Source of the DNA: Clostridia bacterium
GTDB lineage: Bacteria > Bacillota > Clostridia > Oscillospirales > QAKW01
Length of the DNA stretch: 64,000 bases
Reading direction: 5' to 3'
Assembly (NCBI GenBank): GCA_017464525.1
Contig: JAFTZM010000043.1
Span: forward strand, 1 to 64,000
In this document: positions 52,531 through 61,318 of the stretch, one piece after another
How the letters are laid out: each line of letters begins with the position of its first letter
Position numbering within the stretch: position 1 is the stretch's first letter
Position numbers and translations under genes: made by a program
Notes under the pieces: model-generated
What the model saw: only the letters and a program-made list of their open reading frames with translations
Told to the model about the DNA's origin: nothing
Databases searched by the model: none

Positions 52531-52704
52531 GAGAGGGTTACCTTTACAAGACAGTGCTCCGGACTCAAAACAGGAATTCGGCACACATGGACGAAGATCC
52601 GCTTAATGCTGCTCGGTTCCCCGCCTGACATGGTTCACGGCACGCCCATTGCGCCGCACCCGTCTCTCAACATCCGGAGCGCTGCCTTGGAAAGGCAACC
52701 CTCT
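52531..52704 (-). ncRNA. ffs: Signal recognition particle RNA
   Basis: On the minus strand the conserved SRP core CCATGTCAGG, a GGAA tetraloop and AGCAGCATTAAG occur in order (about 52595-52632), the Ffh-binding helix 8. Long-range pairing supports the ends: GAGGGTTGCCTTT at the 5' end pairs with AAAGGTAACCCTC at the 3' end, and CTCCGGA with TCCGGAG further in. The rod is about 174 nt, longer than 4.5S RNA and shorter than the 270-nt Bacillus form; no Alu-domain motif is seen. A T-rich tract after the last arm ends transcription. Position just upstream of dnaX matches many Firmicutes. Confidence 0.9.
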
Positions 52705-52718
52705 GTAACTTTTATTCT

Positions 52719-52747
52719 ATTTTAACATAGTTTGCTTCAAATTACAA
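52719..52747 (-). promoter_or_regulatory. Promoter of the SRP RNA gene
   Basis: TTGTAA (52742-52747) and TAAAAT (52719-52724) on the minus strand with a 17-base spacer. The -35 box overlaps the gatA stop codon. Confidence 0.6.
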
Positions 52748-54193
52748 GCAAAAATCATTGAGAATATAATTGAATTTCTTCTCAAAGGCATCAGCCAGGT
52801 TCAAAATCTCCCCTTCGGCAAAGGGTTTGCCCACAATGCTCATGCCGATGGGCAGCCACTCCTTGGTATAACCGCAGGTGGTGCTGACCGCAGGCAGACC
52901 GGCAATATTCACCGCCGCTGTATAGAGATCGGCCAGATACAGCTCGGTAGGATCTCCGCCCTTTTCGCCGAACTTAAAGGCGGCCTCCGGGGCGGTGGGG
53001 GTGATCATGCAATCGCAGATCCGAAAGATCTCTTCGTATTCCTTTTTGATCCGGCGGCGCAGAAGATCAGCCTTTTTATAATAGGCATCAAACTGTGCCC
53101 CGGAAAGGGCATAGGTGCCCAGTAGGATGCGGCGCTTTACTTCATTACCGAAGCCCTCATTGCGGGTGGCGATCACCTGCTCCTCAAAGTTCTTGCCTTC
53201 CTTGCTCCGGTAGCCGTAGCGCACACCGTCGTAGCGGGCAAGATTGGAAGAGGCCTCCGCAGAGGAGATCAGGTAATAAGCCGGAACTGCATATTTCAGG
53301 GAAGGCATGAAGACCTCCCGGATCACGCAGCCCATTTCCTCATATTTTTCGATGGCTTTTTCCACAGCCGCCCGCACCTCGGGATCCAGGCCTTCGCCGA
53401 AGCATTCCTTCGGAACGCCGATCACCGTACCCTCCACAGACTCCCCCAGCATGGGAACCACCGCTTCGGAGGGGCGGCTGGTCATATCCTTGGGATCCTG
53501 GCCGGAGATGGCATCCAGCAGGTAAGCACAATCCCGGGCGCTCTTGGCGATGGGGCCGATCTGATCCAGAGAGGATGCAAAGGCCACCAGCCCATAGCGG
53601 GAAACACGGCCGTAGGTAGGTTTAATGCCGGTAACGCCGCAGAAAGCAGCAGGCTGGCGTATGGAGCCGCCGGTATCGCTCCCCAAAGCGGCCACGCAAA
53701 GCCCCGCCGCTACCGCTGCGGCACTGCCGCCGGAGGAACCGCCGGGAACCCGCTCCGGATCGTAAGGATTCCGGGTTGCTCCAAAAAAGGAGGTCTCGGT
53801 GGAGGCACCCATGGCGAATTCATCCATATTCAGTTTGCCGATAAAGATAGCGCCGGCCTCCTCTAATTTTTCGGCAACGGTGGCATCATAAGCAGGAATA
53901 AAATCCTCCAGCATTTTAGAGGCGCAGGTGGTGCGCAGACCCTTGGTGCAGATATTATCCTTCAGCCCCAGCACGATGCCGGTCAAAGGGCCGGCAGCCC
54001 CCGCCTCGATCATCTTCTGGGCGGCTTCTGCCTGCTCCATGGCCTTTTCATTCACGGTGATATACGCATGAATGATCGGATCCAGCTTTTGGATCCGATC
54101 CAGATAATACTGCGTGAGTTCCTGAGCGGTAAGATCAGCACCGTCCAGCAAGCCCCGCAACTCTTTTATCGATTTTAAATGCAGATTCATCAT
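52742..54193 (-). CDS. gatA: Asp/Glu-tRNA amidotransferase subunit A
   Basis: Glutaminase subunit of the GatCAB complex that converts Glu-tRNA(Gln) (and often Asp-tRNA(Asn)) to the amide form. The 483-residue amidase has the Ser-cisSer-Lys triad K78 (GLKDN), S153 (GGSSGGS) and S177 (SDTGGSIRQPA). It follows gatC directly. gatB, usually the next gene, is not here: the SRP RNA gene follows instead. Confidence 0.95.
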   Translation of the reverse strand: MMNLHLKSIKELRGLLDGADLTAQELTQYYLDRIQKLDPIIHAYITVNEKAMEQAEAAQKMIEAGAAGPLTGIVLGLKDNICTKGLRTTCASKMLEDFIPAYDATVAEKLEEAGAIFIGKLNMDEFAMGASTETSFFGATRNPYDPERVPGGSSGGSAAAVAAGLCVAALGSDTGGSIRQPAAFCGVTGIKPTYGRVSRYGLVAFASSLDQIGPIAKSARDCAYLLDAISGQDPKDMTSRPSEAVVPMLGESVEGTVIGVPKECFGEGLDPEVRAAVEKAIEKYEEMGCVIREVFMPSLKYAVPAYYLISSAEASSNLARYDGVRYGYRSKEGKNFEEQVIATRNEGFGNEVKRRILLGTYALSGAQFDAYYKKADLLRRRIKKEYEEIFRICDCMITPTAPEAAFKFGEKGGDPTELYLADLYTAAVNIAGLPAVSTTCGYTKEWLPIGMSIVGKPFAEGEILNLADAFEKKFNYILNDFCL

Positions 54194-54474
54194 TTACTCT
54201 ATCAGCTTGGGAACAGCGAAAAAAGAGCCTTGCCGGCCTTTGGCATTAGCCAGGATCTCCCCGGCCGCCATGGAAGGCTTCTGCTCATCCTCCCGCAGCA
54301 ACTCCATGCCGCCCTCCGCCGGCGGGAGATCCGTTTCGGAGATCTCCGCCTCGGCAACGGTATCCATCAGCCGCATGATACTTTCCATATCCCGGGCCAT
54401 TCTATCCCCCGCCTCCCCCTCAAAGGAAAGGCGGGCAAGAGCGGCCAGATCATGGATCAAAGCCTGATCCTTCA

Positions 54475-54475
<1 letters not shown>
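54194..54475 (-). CDS. gatC: Asp/Glu-tRNA amidotransferase subunit C
   Basis: A 93-residue GatC, which stabilises the GatA-GatB contact. It has the family N-terminus (LIHDLAALARLSFEGEAGDRMARDMESIMRLMDTV, read over residues 6-40) and a short C-terminal tail. Start and guaB stop meet at the same base, and gatA begins at once, so guaB-gatC-gatA form an operon. Confidence 0.9.
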
Positions 54476-55950
<1,475 letters not shown>

Positions 55951-55972
55951 TTATTTTTAGAATATTTTATAT

Positions 55973-56001
55973 ATTATACAGACTTTTTTTTCAAAAAGCA
56001 A
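55973..56001 (-). promoter_or_regulatory. Promoter of guaB-gatC-gatA
   Basis: TTGCTT (55996-56001) and TATAAT (55973-55978) on the minus strand with a 17-base spacer. No purine riboswitch or PurR box was recognised in the short leader. Confidence 0.6.
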
Positions 56002-56006
56002 TAGTT

Positions 56007-56831
56007 TTATTTTATTATTTTTTGTCCGTCAAACAGCAGGATCCCATAGCCGCTGCCCATGCAGTTCCCCGCCTCCAGATAGGCCTTGAAGCGGCGCTGC
56101 AGGGTGGTATCCTCCGGGATCACATCGTCCATCCGGTTGGTGATGCGCCAAAGGTCTTTATTTTCCGGATCCTCTTTGGTGGAAAGGATCTCAAAAAGTT
56201 CAAAAAAGCTCCGCATATTCCCTCCTTCCGGGTAGACCTCATAATGGGGCGGGTACAGCATCCAAGAGTTGCACACCACCGGCATCAGCCCCTCATATCC
56301 GTAAAATTCATAAGCTTTTTTCAAAGAGTCCAGCACCGACTCCCGGGTCACCGGGCCGCAGGAAGGGATATGGCATTTCAGGACGGAATCCCCCTCCTTC
56401 AGGTGCCGATAGTTATATTTCAGGCCGATCTGCTCATACTGTAATCTGCCCAGCTTAAAGCGTTTCATCAGGTAAAAACCCCGGAACCAGACAGCAACAA
56501 AACTGCCCCAGACATCATAGACCCTTTTGCACTCCATCAGCTTGAAGCGCAGATCCTCCATGTTCTCAATAAAAAGCGTATCCGGCAGCCCCTTTTCCCG
56601 GTACTTCTCCCGCAGGGGCAGAGCGCAGTAAAGGGCAAAAACCATATCGGCAGCGTAGGGGTGCACCCCAACCTCCTCGGCCAAGGCACGGATCATTTCT
56701 TTATAATCCCCTTCCGCATAGAGCGCCGCCCGGGCAGCATCCATCTGCCCTTCCATTTTTTGATAATCGGCAGAAAGCGATAAAATCGCCTCTTCCGGAA
56801 AGCCTAATTCAACAGCCAGTGCTTTGATCAT
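56007..56831 (-). CDS. N-acyltransferase-like protein (NAT_N/GNAT_C type)
   Basis: A 274-residue protein with an N-terminal helical domain and a C-terminal GNAT-like fold, containing HIPSCGPVTRESVLDSL, the hallmark of the acyltransferase-domain proteins annotated in many gut Firmicutes. The family HIPSG motif carries cysteine here (HIPSC). Substrate unknown. The ATG at 56831 is preferred because GGAGGG stands seven bases upstream; the ATG five codons earlier overlaps that site. Divergent from the topoisomerase operon. Confidence 0.78.
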   Translation of the reverse strand: MIKALAVELGFPEEAILSLSADYQKMEGQMDAARAALYAEGDYKEMIRALAEEVGVHPYAADMVFALYCALPLREKYREKGLPDTLFIENMEDLRFKLMECKRVYDVWGSFVAVWFRGFYLMKRFKLGRLQYEQIGLKYNYRHLKEGDSVLKCHIPSCGPVTRESVLDSLKKAYEFYGYEGLMPVVCNSWMLYPPHYEVYPEGGNMRSFFELFEILSTKEDPENKDLWRITNRMDDVIPEDTTLQRRFKAYLEAGNCMGSGYGILLFDGQKIIK

Positions 56832-56887
56832 CTGAGATCCCTCCATTCCGCGAAAATTATACTATACATCGCTCAAAAAGTCTATAA

Positions 56888-56916
56888 TTGACAACTACTT
56901 TAAATTTAGTTATAAT
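56888..56916 (+). promoter_or_regulatory. Promoter of the topoisomerase operon
   Basis: Consensus TTGACA (56888-56893) and TATAAT (56911-56916) with a 17-base spacer, 32 bases before the start codon. Confidence 0.8.
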
Positions 56917-56948
56917 AATAAGTTGTAAAATGATAAATGGAGGAAACC

Positions 56949-58940
56949 ATGGCAAAAAATAACAACTATAATGAAAGCAGTATCCGGGAGCTGAAGGGCG
57001 CAGAGTCCCTGCGGCGGCGCCCTGCCTCCATGCTGGGCTCCAACGGCCTGGACGGCTGCCAGCATACTGTCATTGAGATCATTGCCAATTCCATCGACGA
57101 AGCCCGGGAGGGTTTTGGTGACAAGATCAACATCACCCTTTTCAAGGACGGCTCCATTGAGGTGGAGGATTTCGGTCGGGGCGTCCCTGTGGCTTATAAC
57201 GAAAGCGAGGAGCGCTATAACTGGGAGCTGGTATACTGTACCCTGTACGCCAGCGGTAAATACGATACCGGAAGCGGCCAGAACTATGAATATTCTTTGG
57301 GTCTGAACGGTCTGGGTGCTACCGCCACCCAGTATACCTCGGAATACATGGATGTAACTGTCTACCGCAATAAAACAAAATATAGTCTGCACTTTGAAAA
57401 AGGCGAAAACATCGGTGGGCTGCAGGAAGAACCCTACACCGGGAAACGCACCGGTACCATTACCCGGTGGAAGCCCGACCGGAAGGTGTTTACCGATACC
57501 AATATCACCGCCTCTTTTTTCGAGGATATTCTCATGCGGCAGTCGGTCGTCAACGCCGGGCTGACCTTTGTGTTCCGGCATGAAACAGAAAACGGCTTTG
57601 AAACCAAAGAATACTGTTACGAAAACGGAATCACGGACTATGTCAAAGAGTTACTGGGAGAGAATGCTCTGTCCCAGCCGGTCTTTTGGCAGGACGAACG
57701 GATCGGCCGTGATCGGGAGGATATGCCGGACTATAAAGTAAAGCTCACCTGCTGCGTGGCCTTTTCCAACCGGGTGAATCTGCTGGAATACTACCACAAC
57801 TCCAGCCACCTGATAGACGGCGGCTCGCCCGACAAAGCAGCCCGTATCGCCTTTGCCGCCGAGATCGATGCCTATCTGAAAAATAACGGGAAATATAATA
57901 AAGGAGAAAGCAAGATCACCTTTGCGGATGTAGCTGACTGCCTGGTACTGGTGACCAACTGCTTCTCCACAGCGGAGCACACCTCCTATTCCAACCAGAC
58001 CAAGCACGCGGTCACCAATAAATTCATTCAGGAATGTACCACCGATTTTCTGCGGCAGAATCTGCGGATCTATTTTATTGAAAATCCCAACGAAGCGGTA
58101 AAGATCACCAATCAGGTGCTGATCAATAAGCGGGCCCGGGAGAAGAGCGAAAAAGAACGGATCAATATTAAAAAGACCCTCTCCGGCTCCATCGACATGA
58201 CCAACCGGATCCAGAAGTTTGTGGATTGCCAGACCAAGGATGTGTCCAAGCGGGAGATCTACATTGTGGAGGGTGATTCTGCGCTGGGCTCCTGTAAACA
58301 GGGGCGGGACAGCTTTTTCCAGGCTATCATGCCGGTACGGGGCAAGATCCTCAACTGCCTGAAGGCAGAATATGCAAAAATTTTCAAGAGTGACGTCATC
58401 ACCGACCTGCTGAAGGTGCTGGGCTGCGGCGTGGAGATCAGCGGTAAGACCGCCAAGGGCATCCCCCCTTTTGATCTGGCCGCCCTGCGGTGGAACAAAG
58501 TGATCATCTGCACCGATGCAGACGTGGACGGCTTCCAGATCCGCACCCTGATCCTCACCATGCTTTACCGGCTGACCCCCACCCTCATCGAAGAGGGCTA
58601 TGTATATATCGCCGAATCCCCCCTCTTTGAGATCACCGATAAAACCAAAAAGGGCACCTATTTTGCCTATACTGAGAAGGAAAAGGAAGAGATCCTGAAA
58701 AAACTGGACGGCCATAAAGTAAAGATCATGCGGAGCAAGGGTCTTGGCGAAAATGAACCGGATATGATGTGGGAGACCACCATGAATCCGGAGACCCGCC
58801 GGCTGATCAAGGTGACCCCCTCCGATGCAGAGCAGACGGCCATGATGTTTGATGTGCTGCTGGGAGATAACTTAGCAGGGCGGAAGGAATATATCGCCGC
58901 CAACGGTCACCTTTACCTGGATGATCTGGACCTGTCCTAA
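56949..58940 (+). CDS. Divergent type IIA topoisomerase subunit B (GyrB/ParE-like)
   Basis: A 663-residue GHKL ATPase plus Toprim subunit. ATPase motifs are EIIANSIDEA (43-52), VEDFGRGVP (72-80) and LGLNGLG (117-123); Toprim motifs are EGDSALGSCKQGR, PVRGKILN and DADVDGFQIRT. Against gyrase and ParE, EIVDN is EIIAN (A46), DDGRG is DFGRG, GGLHGVG is LGLNGLG and DADVDGSHIRT is DADVDGFQIRT, so it forms a separate branch. The essential glutamate E43, asparagine N47 and Toprim acids remain, suggesting activity. The ATG follows GGAGG; the ATG four codons earlier overlaps it. Pairs with the next gene. Confidence 0.9.
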   Translation: MAKNNNYNESSIRELKGAESLRRRPASMLGSNGLDGCQHTVIEIIANSIDEAREGFGDKINITLFKDGSIEVEDFGRGVPVAYNESEERYNWELVYCTLYASGKYDTGSGQNYEYSLGLNGLGATATQYTSEYMDVTVYRNKTKYSLHFEKGENIGGLQEEPYTGKRTGTITRWKPDRKVFTDTNITASFFEDILMRQSVVNAGLTFVFRHETENGFETKEYCYENGITDYVKELLGENALSQPVFWQDERIGRDREDMPDYKVKLTCCVAFSNRVNLLEYYHNSSHLIDGGSPDKAARIAFAAEIDAYLKNNGKYNKGESKITFADVADCLVLVTNCFSTAEHTSYSNQTKHAVTNKFIQECTTDFLRQNLRIYFIENPNEAVKITNQVLINKRAREKSEKERINIKKTLSGSIDMTNRIQKFVDCQTKDVSKREIYIVEGDSALGSCKQGRDSFFQAIMPVRGKILNCLKAEYAKIFKSDVITDLLKVLGCGVEISGKTAKGIPPFDLAALRWNKVIICTDADVDGFQIRTLILTMLYRLTPTLIEEGYVYIAESPLFEITDKTKKGTYFAYTEKEKEEILKKLDGHKVKIMRSKGLGENEPDMMWETTMNPETRRLIKVTPSDAEQTAMMFDVLLGDNLAGRKEYIAANGHLYLDDLDLS

Positions 58941-58949
58941 GGAGTTTAT

Positions 58950-61166
58950 ATGAAGAAGAAAAAAGCAACACAAAAAGAATATATTGAAAAGCCACCCATT
59001 CCGATGGGCGTGGTGGAGACCTTAGAGACCAACTATATGCCCTACGCCATGAGCGTGATCCTCTCCCGGGCCATTCCGGAGATCGACGGTCTGAAGCCCG
59101 CCCACCGCAAGCTGCTTTATACCATGTATAAAAAAGGGCTGCTCACCGGCGAGTTGGTCAAAAGCGCCAATATCGTGGGCGCAACCATGACCCTCAATCC
59201 CCATGGAGACGGTGCCATCTACGAGACCATGGTGCGCCTTTCCCGAGGCAACGAAGCCCTGCTCCTTCCCTTTGTGGAGTCCAAGGGTAATTTCGGTAAG
59301 GTCTATTCCCGGGATATGGCCTATGCAGCCTCCCGGTATACCGAGGCCAAGCTGGCCCCCATCTGCAAGGAAATGTTCGGAGATATCGATAAGGACACGG
59401 TGGATTTTGTGCCCAACTACGATAATTCCACCACCGAGCCCACCCTTCTGCCTGTCTCCTTCCCCACCATCCTCACCACCCCCAACCAGGGCATTGCGGT
59501 AGGTATGGCCTCCAATATCTGTTCCTTCAATCTGGGGGAGGTATGCGATACAGTGATCGCCCTGATGGAAAACCCCGATCATCCCATCGAGCAGACCCTC
59601 CCTGGGCCGGACTTCTCCACCGGCGGCCGGCTGCTGGTGGCCCAATCTCAGCTGAAGGAGGTCTATGAGACCGGCCGGGGCTCTGTGCGGGTGCGTGCCA
59701 AATACGAGGTAGATCCCAAGAGCGGCTTTATCCAGATCAACGAGATCCCCTACACCACCACCGTGGAGGCCATCATTGATAAGATCATCGAGCTTTATAA
59801 AGCGGGCAAGCTGCGGGAGCTGAGTGATGTGAAGGATATGTCGGATAAGACCGGTATGCGCATCTCCATCGAGACCAAGCGGGGCACCGATCCCGAAAAG
59901 CTGATGGCGAAGCTCTTTAAAATGACCCCGCTGGAGGATAGCTTCGGCTGTAACTTCAACGTGCTGATCGGCGGCACCCCCCAGGTGCTGGGCGTGCGCC
60001 AACTGATCGAGGAATGGTTGGGCTTCCGCACCGAGTGTATCAAGCGCCGCACCTATTTCAACCTTCAGAAGGCCAAGAAAAAGCTGCACCTTCTGGTGGG
60101 TCTGAAAAAGATCCTGCTGGATATCGATAAGGCCATCAAGATCGTGCGGGAAACCGAGCGTGATGAAGAGGTCATCCCCAATTTGATGATCGGCTTCGGT
60201 GTGGATGAGATCCAGGCTGAACACATCGCCAACATCAAGCTGCGTTATCTGAATAAGGAATACATCCTCAACCGGTTGGAGGAGATCGCCGAGCTGGAAA
60301 AGGAGATCGCCGAAATGGAGGCGATCCTGAAGAGCCGCACCAAGATCAACCGGATCATCGAAAGCGACCTGAAGCGGGTGAAAAAGCTTTACGACATCCC
60401 CCGCAAGACCGAGCTGGTCTATGAGGATCAGCTGGAGGCGGTAGACGAAGAGGATCACATCGAGGATTACCCGGTCACCTACTTCCTTTCCAAAGAGGGC
60501 TACTTCAAAAAGATCCAGCCCAATTCCCTCCGGATGAACAGTGCCCAGAAGTATAAGGATGGGGACAGCCTCCGCCGGGCGGTGGAATCCACCAACAAAG
60601 CCGAGCTGATCTTCTTCACCTCGGCCCAGAATGCCTATAAAGCCAAGGGCTATGATTTTGAGGATACCAAGGCCAGCCTGCTGGGTGATTACCTCCCCGC
60701 CAAGTTGGAGATGGCGCAGGACGAAACGGTGGTAGCCATGGCGGTGACCGCCGAATATACGGGAGATATCCTCTTCTGCTTTGAGAACGGTAAGGTGGCC
60801 AAGGTTCCCCTTTCTGCCTATAAGACCGTTACCAACCGCCGCCGGCTGATCAATGCCTACAGCGATAAATCCCCCTTGGCAGCCACCCTGCAGCTGGAGG
60901 AGGACACGGATATTCTGCTGATCTCCACCAACCAGAAAGGCCTGGTGGTCCATTCTGCGCTGATCCCCCAGAAAGCGACCAAATCCACCCAGGGCGTAAC
61001 CGCCATGACCCAGAAGGGCAAGCACACCCTGGAAAAGGCGGTCACCGTAGCAGAGGCCGGGCTGACCAACCTCTCCTACTACCGCACCAAAAACCTCCCC
61101 GCTGTGGGCCACCTGCTCCGCCAGCAGGATCTCCCCAGCGATCAGGTCACCCTCTTTGAAGAATAA
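58950..61166 (+). CDS. Type IIA topoisomerase subunit A (GyrA/ParC-like)
   Basis: The cleavage subunit, 738 residues, shorter than usual GyrA and ParC (about 800-880). The catalytic tyrosine is Y130 in AASRYTEAKL. The quinolone-contact stretch reads NPHGDGAIYETMV: glycine G88 stands where susceptible enzymes have serine, and E92 is at the usual acidic position. After a coiled coil (EIAELEKEIAEMEAILKSR) a C-terminal beta-pinwheel-like domain is present. The GyrA-box QRRGGKG is not seen, which argues against gyrase. GGAG before the ATG; nine bases after the partner gene. Confidence 0.92.
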   Translation: MKKKKATQKEYIEKPPIPMGVVETLETNYMPYAMSVILSRAIPEIDGLKPAHRKLLYTMYKKGLLTGELVKSANIVGATMTLNPHGDGAIYETMVRLSRGNEALLLPFVESKGNFGKVYSRDMAYAASRYTEAKLAPICKEMFGDIDKDTVDFVPNYDNSTTEPTLLPVSFPTILTTPNQGIAVGMASNICSFNLGEVCDTVIALMENPDHPIEQTLPGPDFSTGGRLLVAQSQLKEVYETGRGSVRVRAKYEVDPKSGFIQINEIPYTTTVEAIIDKIIELYKAGKLRELSDVKDMSDKTGMRISIETKRGTDPEKLMAKLFKMTPLEDSFGCNFNVLIGGTPQVLGVRQLIEEWLGFRTECIKRRTYFNLQKAKKKLHLLVGLKKILLDIDKAIKIVRETERDEEVIPNLMIGFGVDEIQAEHIANIKLRYLNKEYILNRLEEIAELEKEIAEMEAILKSRTKINRIIESDLKRVKKLYDIPRKTELVYEDQLEAVDEEDHIEDYPVTYFLSKEGYFKKIQPNSLRMNSAQKYKDGDSLRRAVESTNKAELIFFTSAQNAYKAKGYDFEDTKASLLGDYLPAKLEMAQDETVVAMAVTAEYTGDILFCFENGKVAKVPLSAYKTVTNRRRLINAYSDKSPLAATLQLEEDTDILLISTNQKGLVVHSALIPQKATKSTQGVTAMTQKGKHTLEKAVTVAEAGLTNLSYYRTKNLPAVGHLLRQQDLPSDQVTLFEE

Positions 61167-61285
61167 GCTTCATCCCCTGTCTTCCCCTTTGAGGGGAATA
61201 AGTGACACCCCAAATCTATGATTTGGTTGGTGGAACTTATGCCTTGTGCTGGGGCACCGCTTGCGGTGGATGAGGTGTAAAAAAC
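61167..61285. repeat. Dispersed palindromic repeat-like intergenic element
   Basis: The gap between the topoisomerase and mannosidase genes starts with CATCCCC and holds small hairpins CCCCTTTGAGGGG (about 61184-61196), CAAATC/GATTTG (61210-61223) and CACCGC/GCGGTG (61255-61268), ending GGATGAGGTG. The pattern of CATCC... TTGAGGGGAA ... GGATGAGGTG recalls a repeat family common between genes of gut Clostridia. A second copy in this window was not found, so the repeat call rests on resemblance. Confidence 0.4.
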
Positions 61286-61311
61286 GCCCGTACCCCAAAT
61301 GGGGCACGGGC
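61286..61311 (-). terminator. Terminator after the alpha-mannosidase gene
   Basis: An 11-bp stem with one mismatched pair (61286-61296 with 61301-61311) around AAAT, followed by GTTTTTT on the minus strand, just past the gene's stop codon. Confidence 0.88.
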
Positions 61312-61318
61312 ATCATTT

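Noticed and set aside
59022-61112. A 696-codon open frame on the minus strand
   Set aside because: Antisense to the topoisomerase A subunit, without any recognisable motif.
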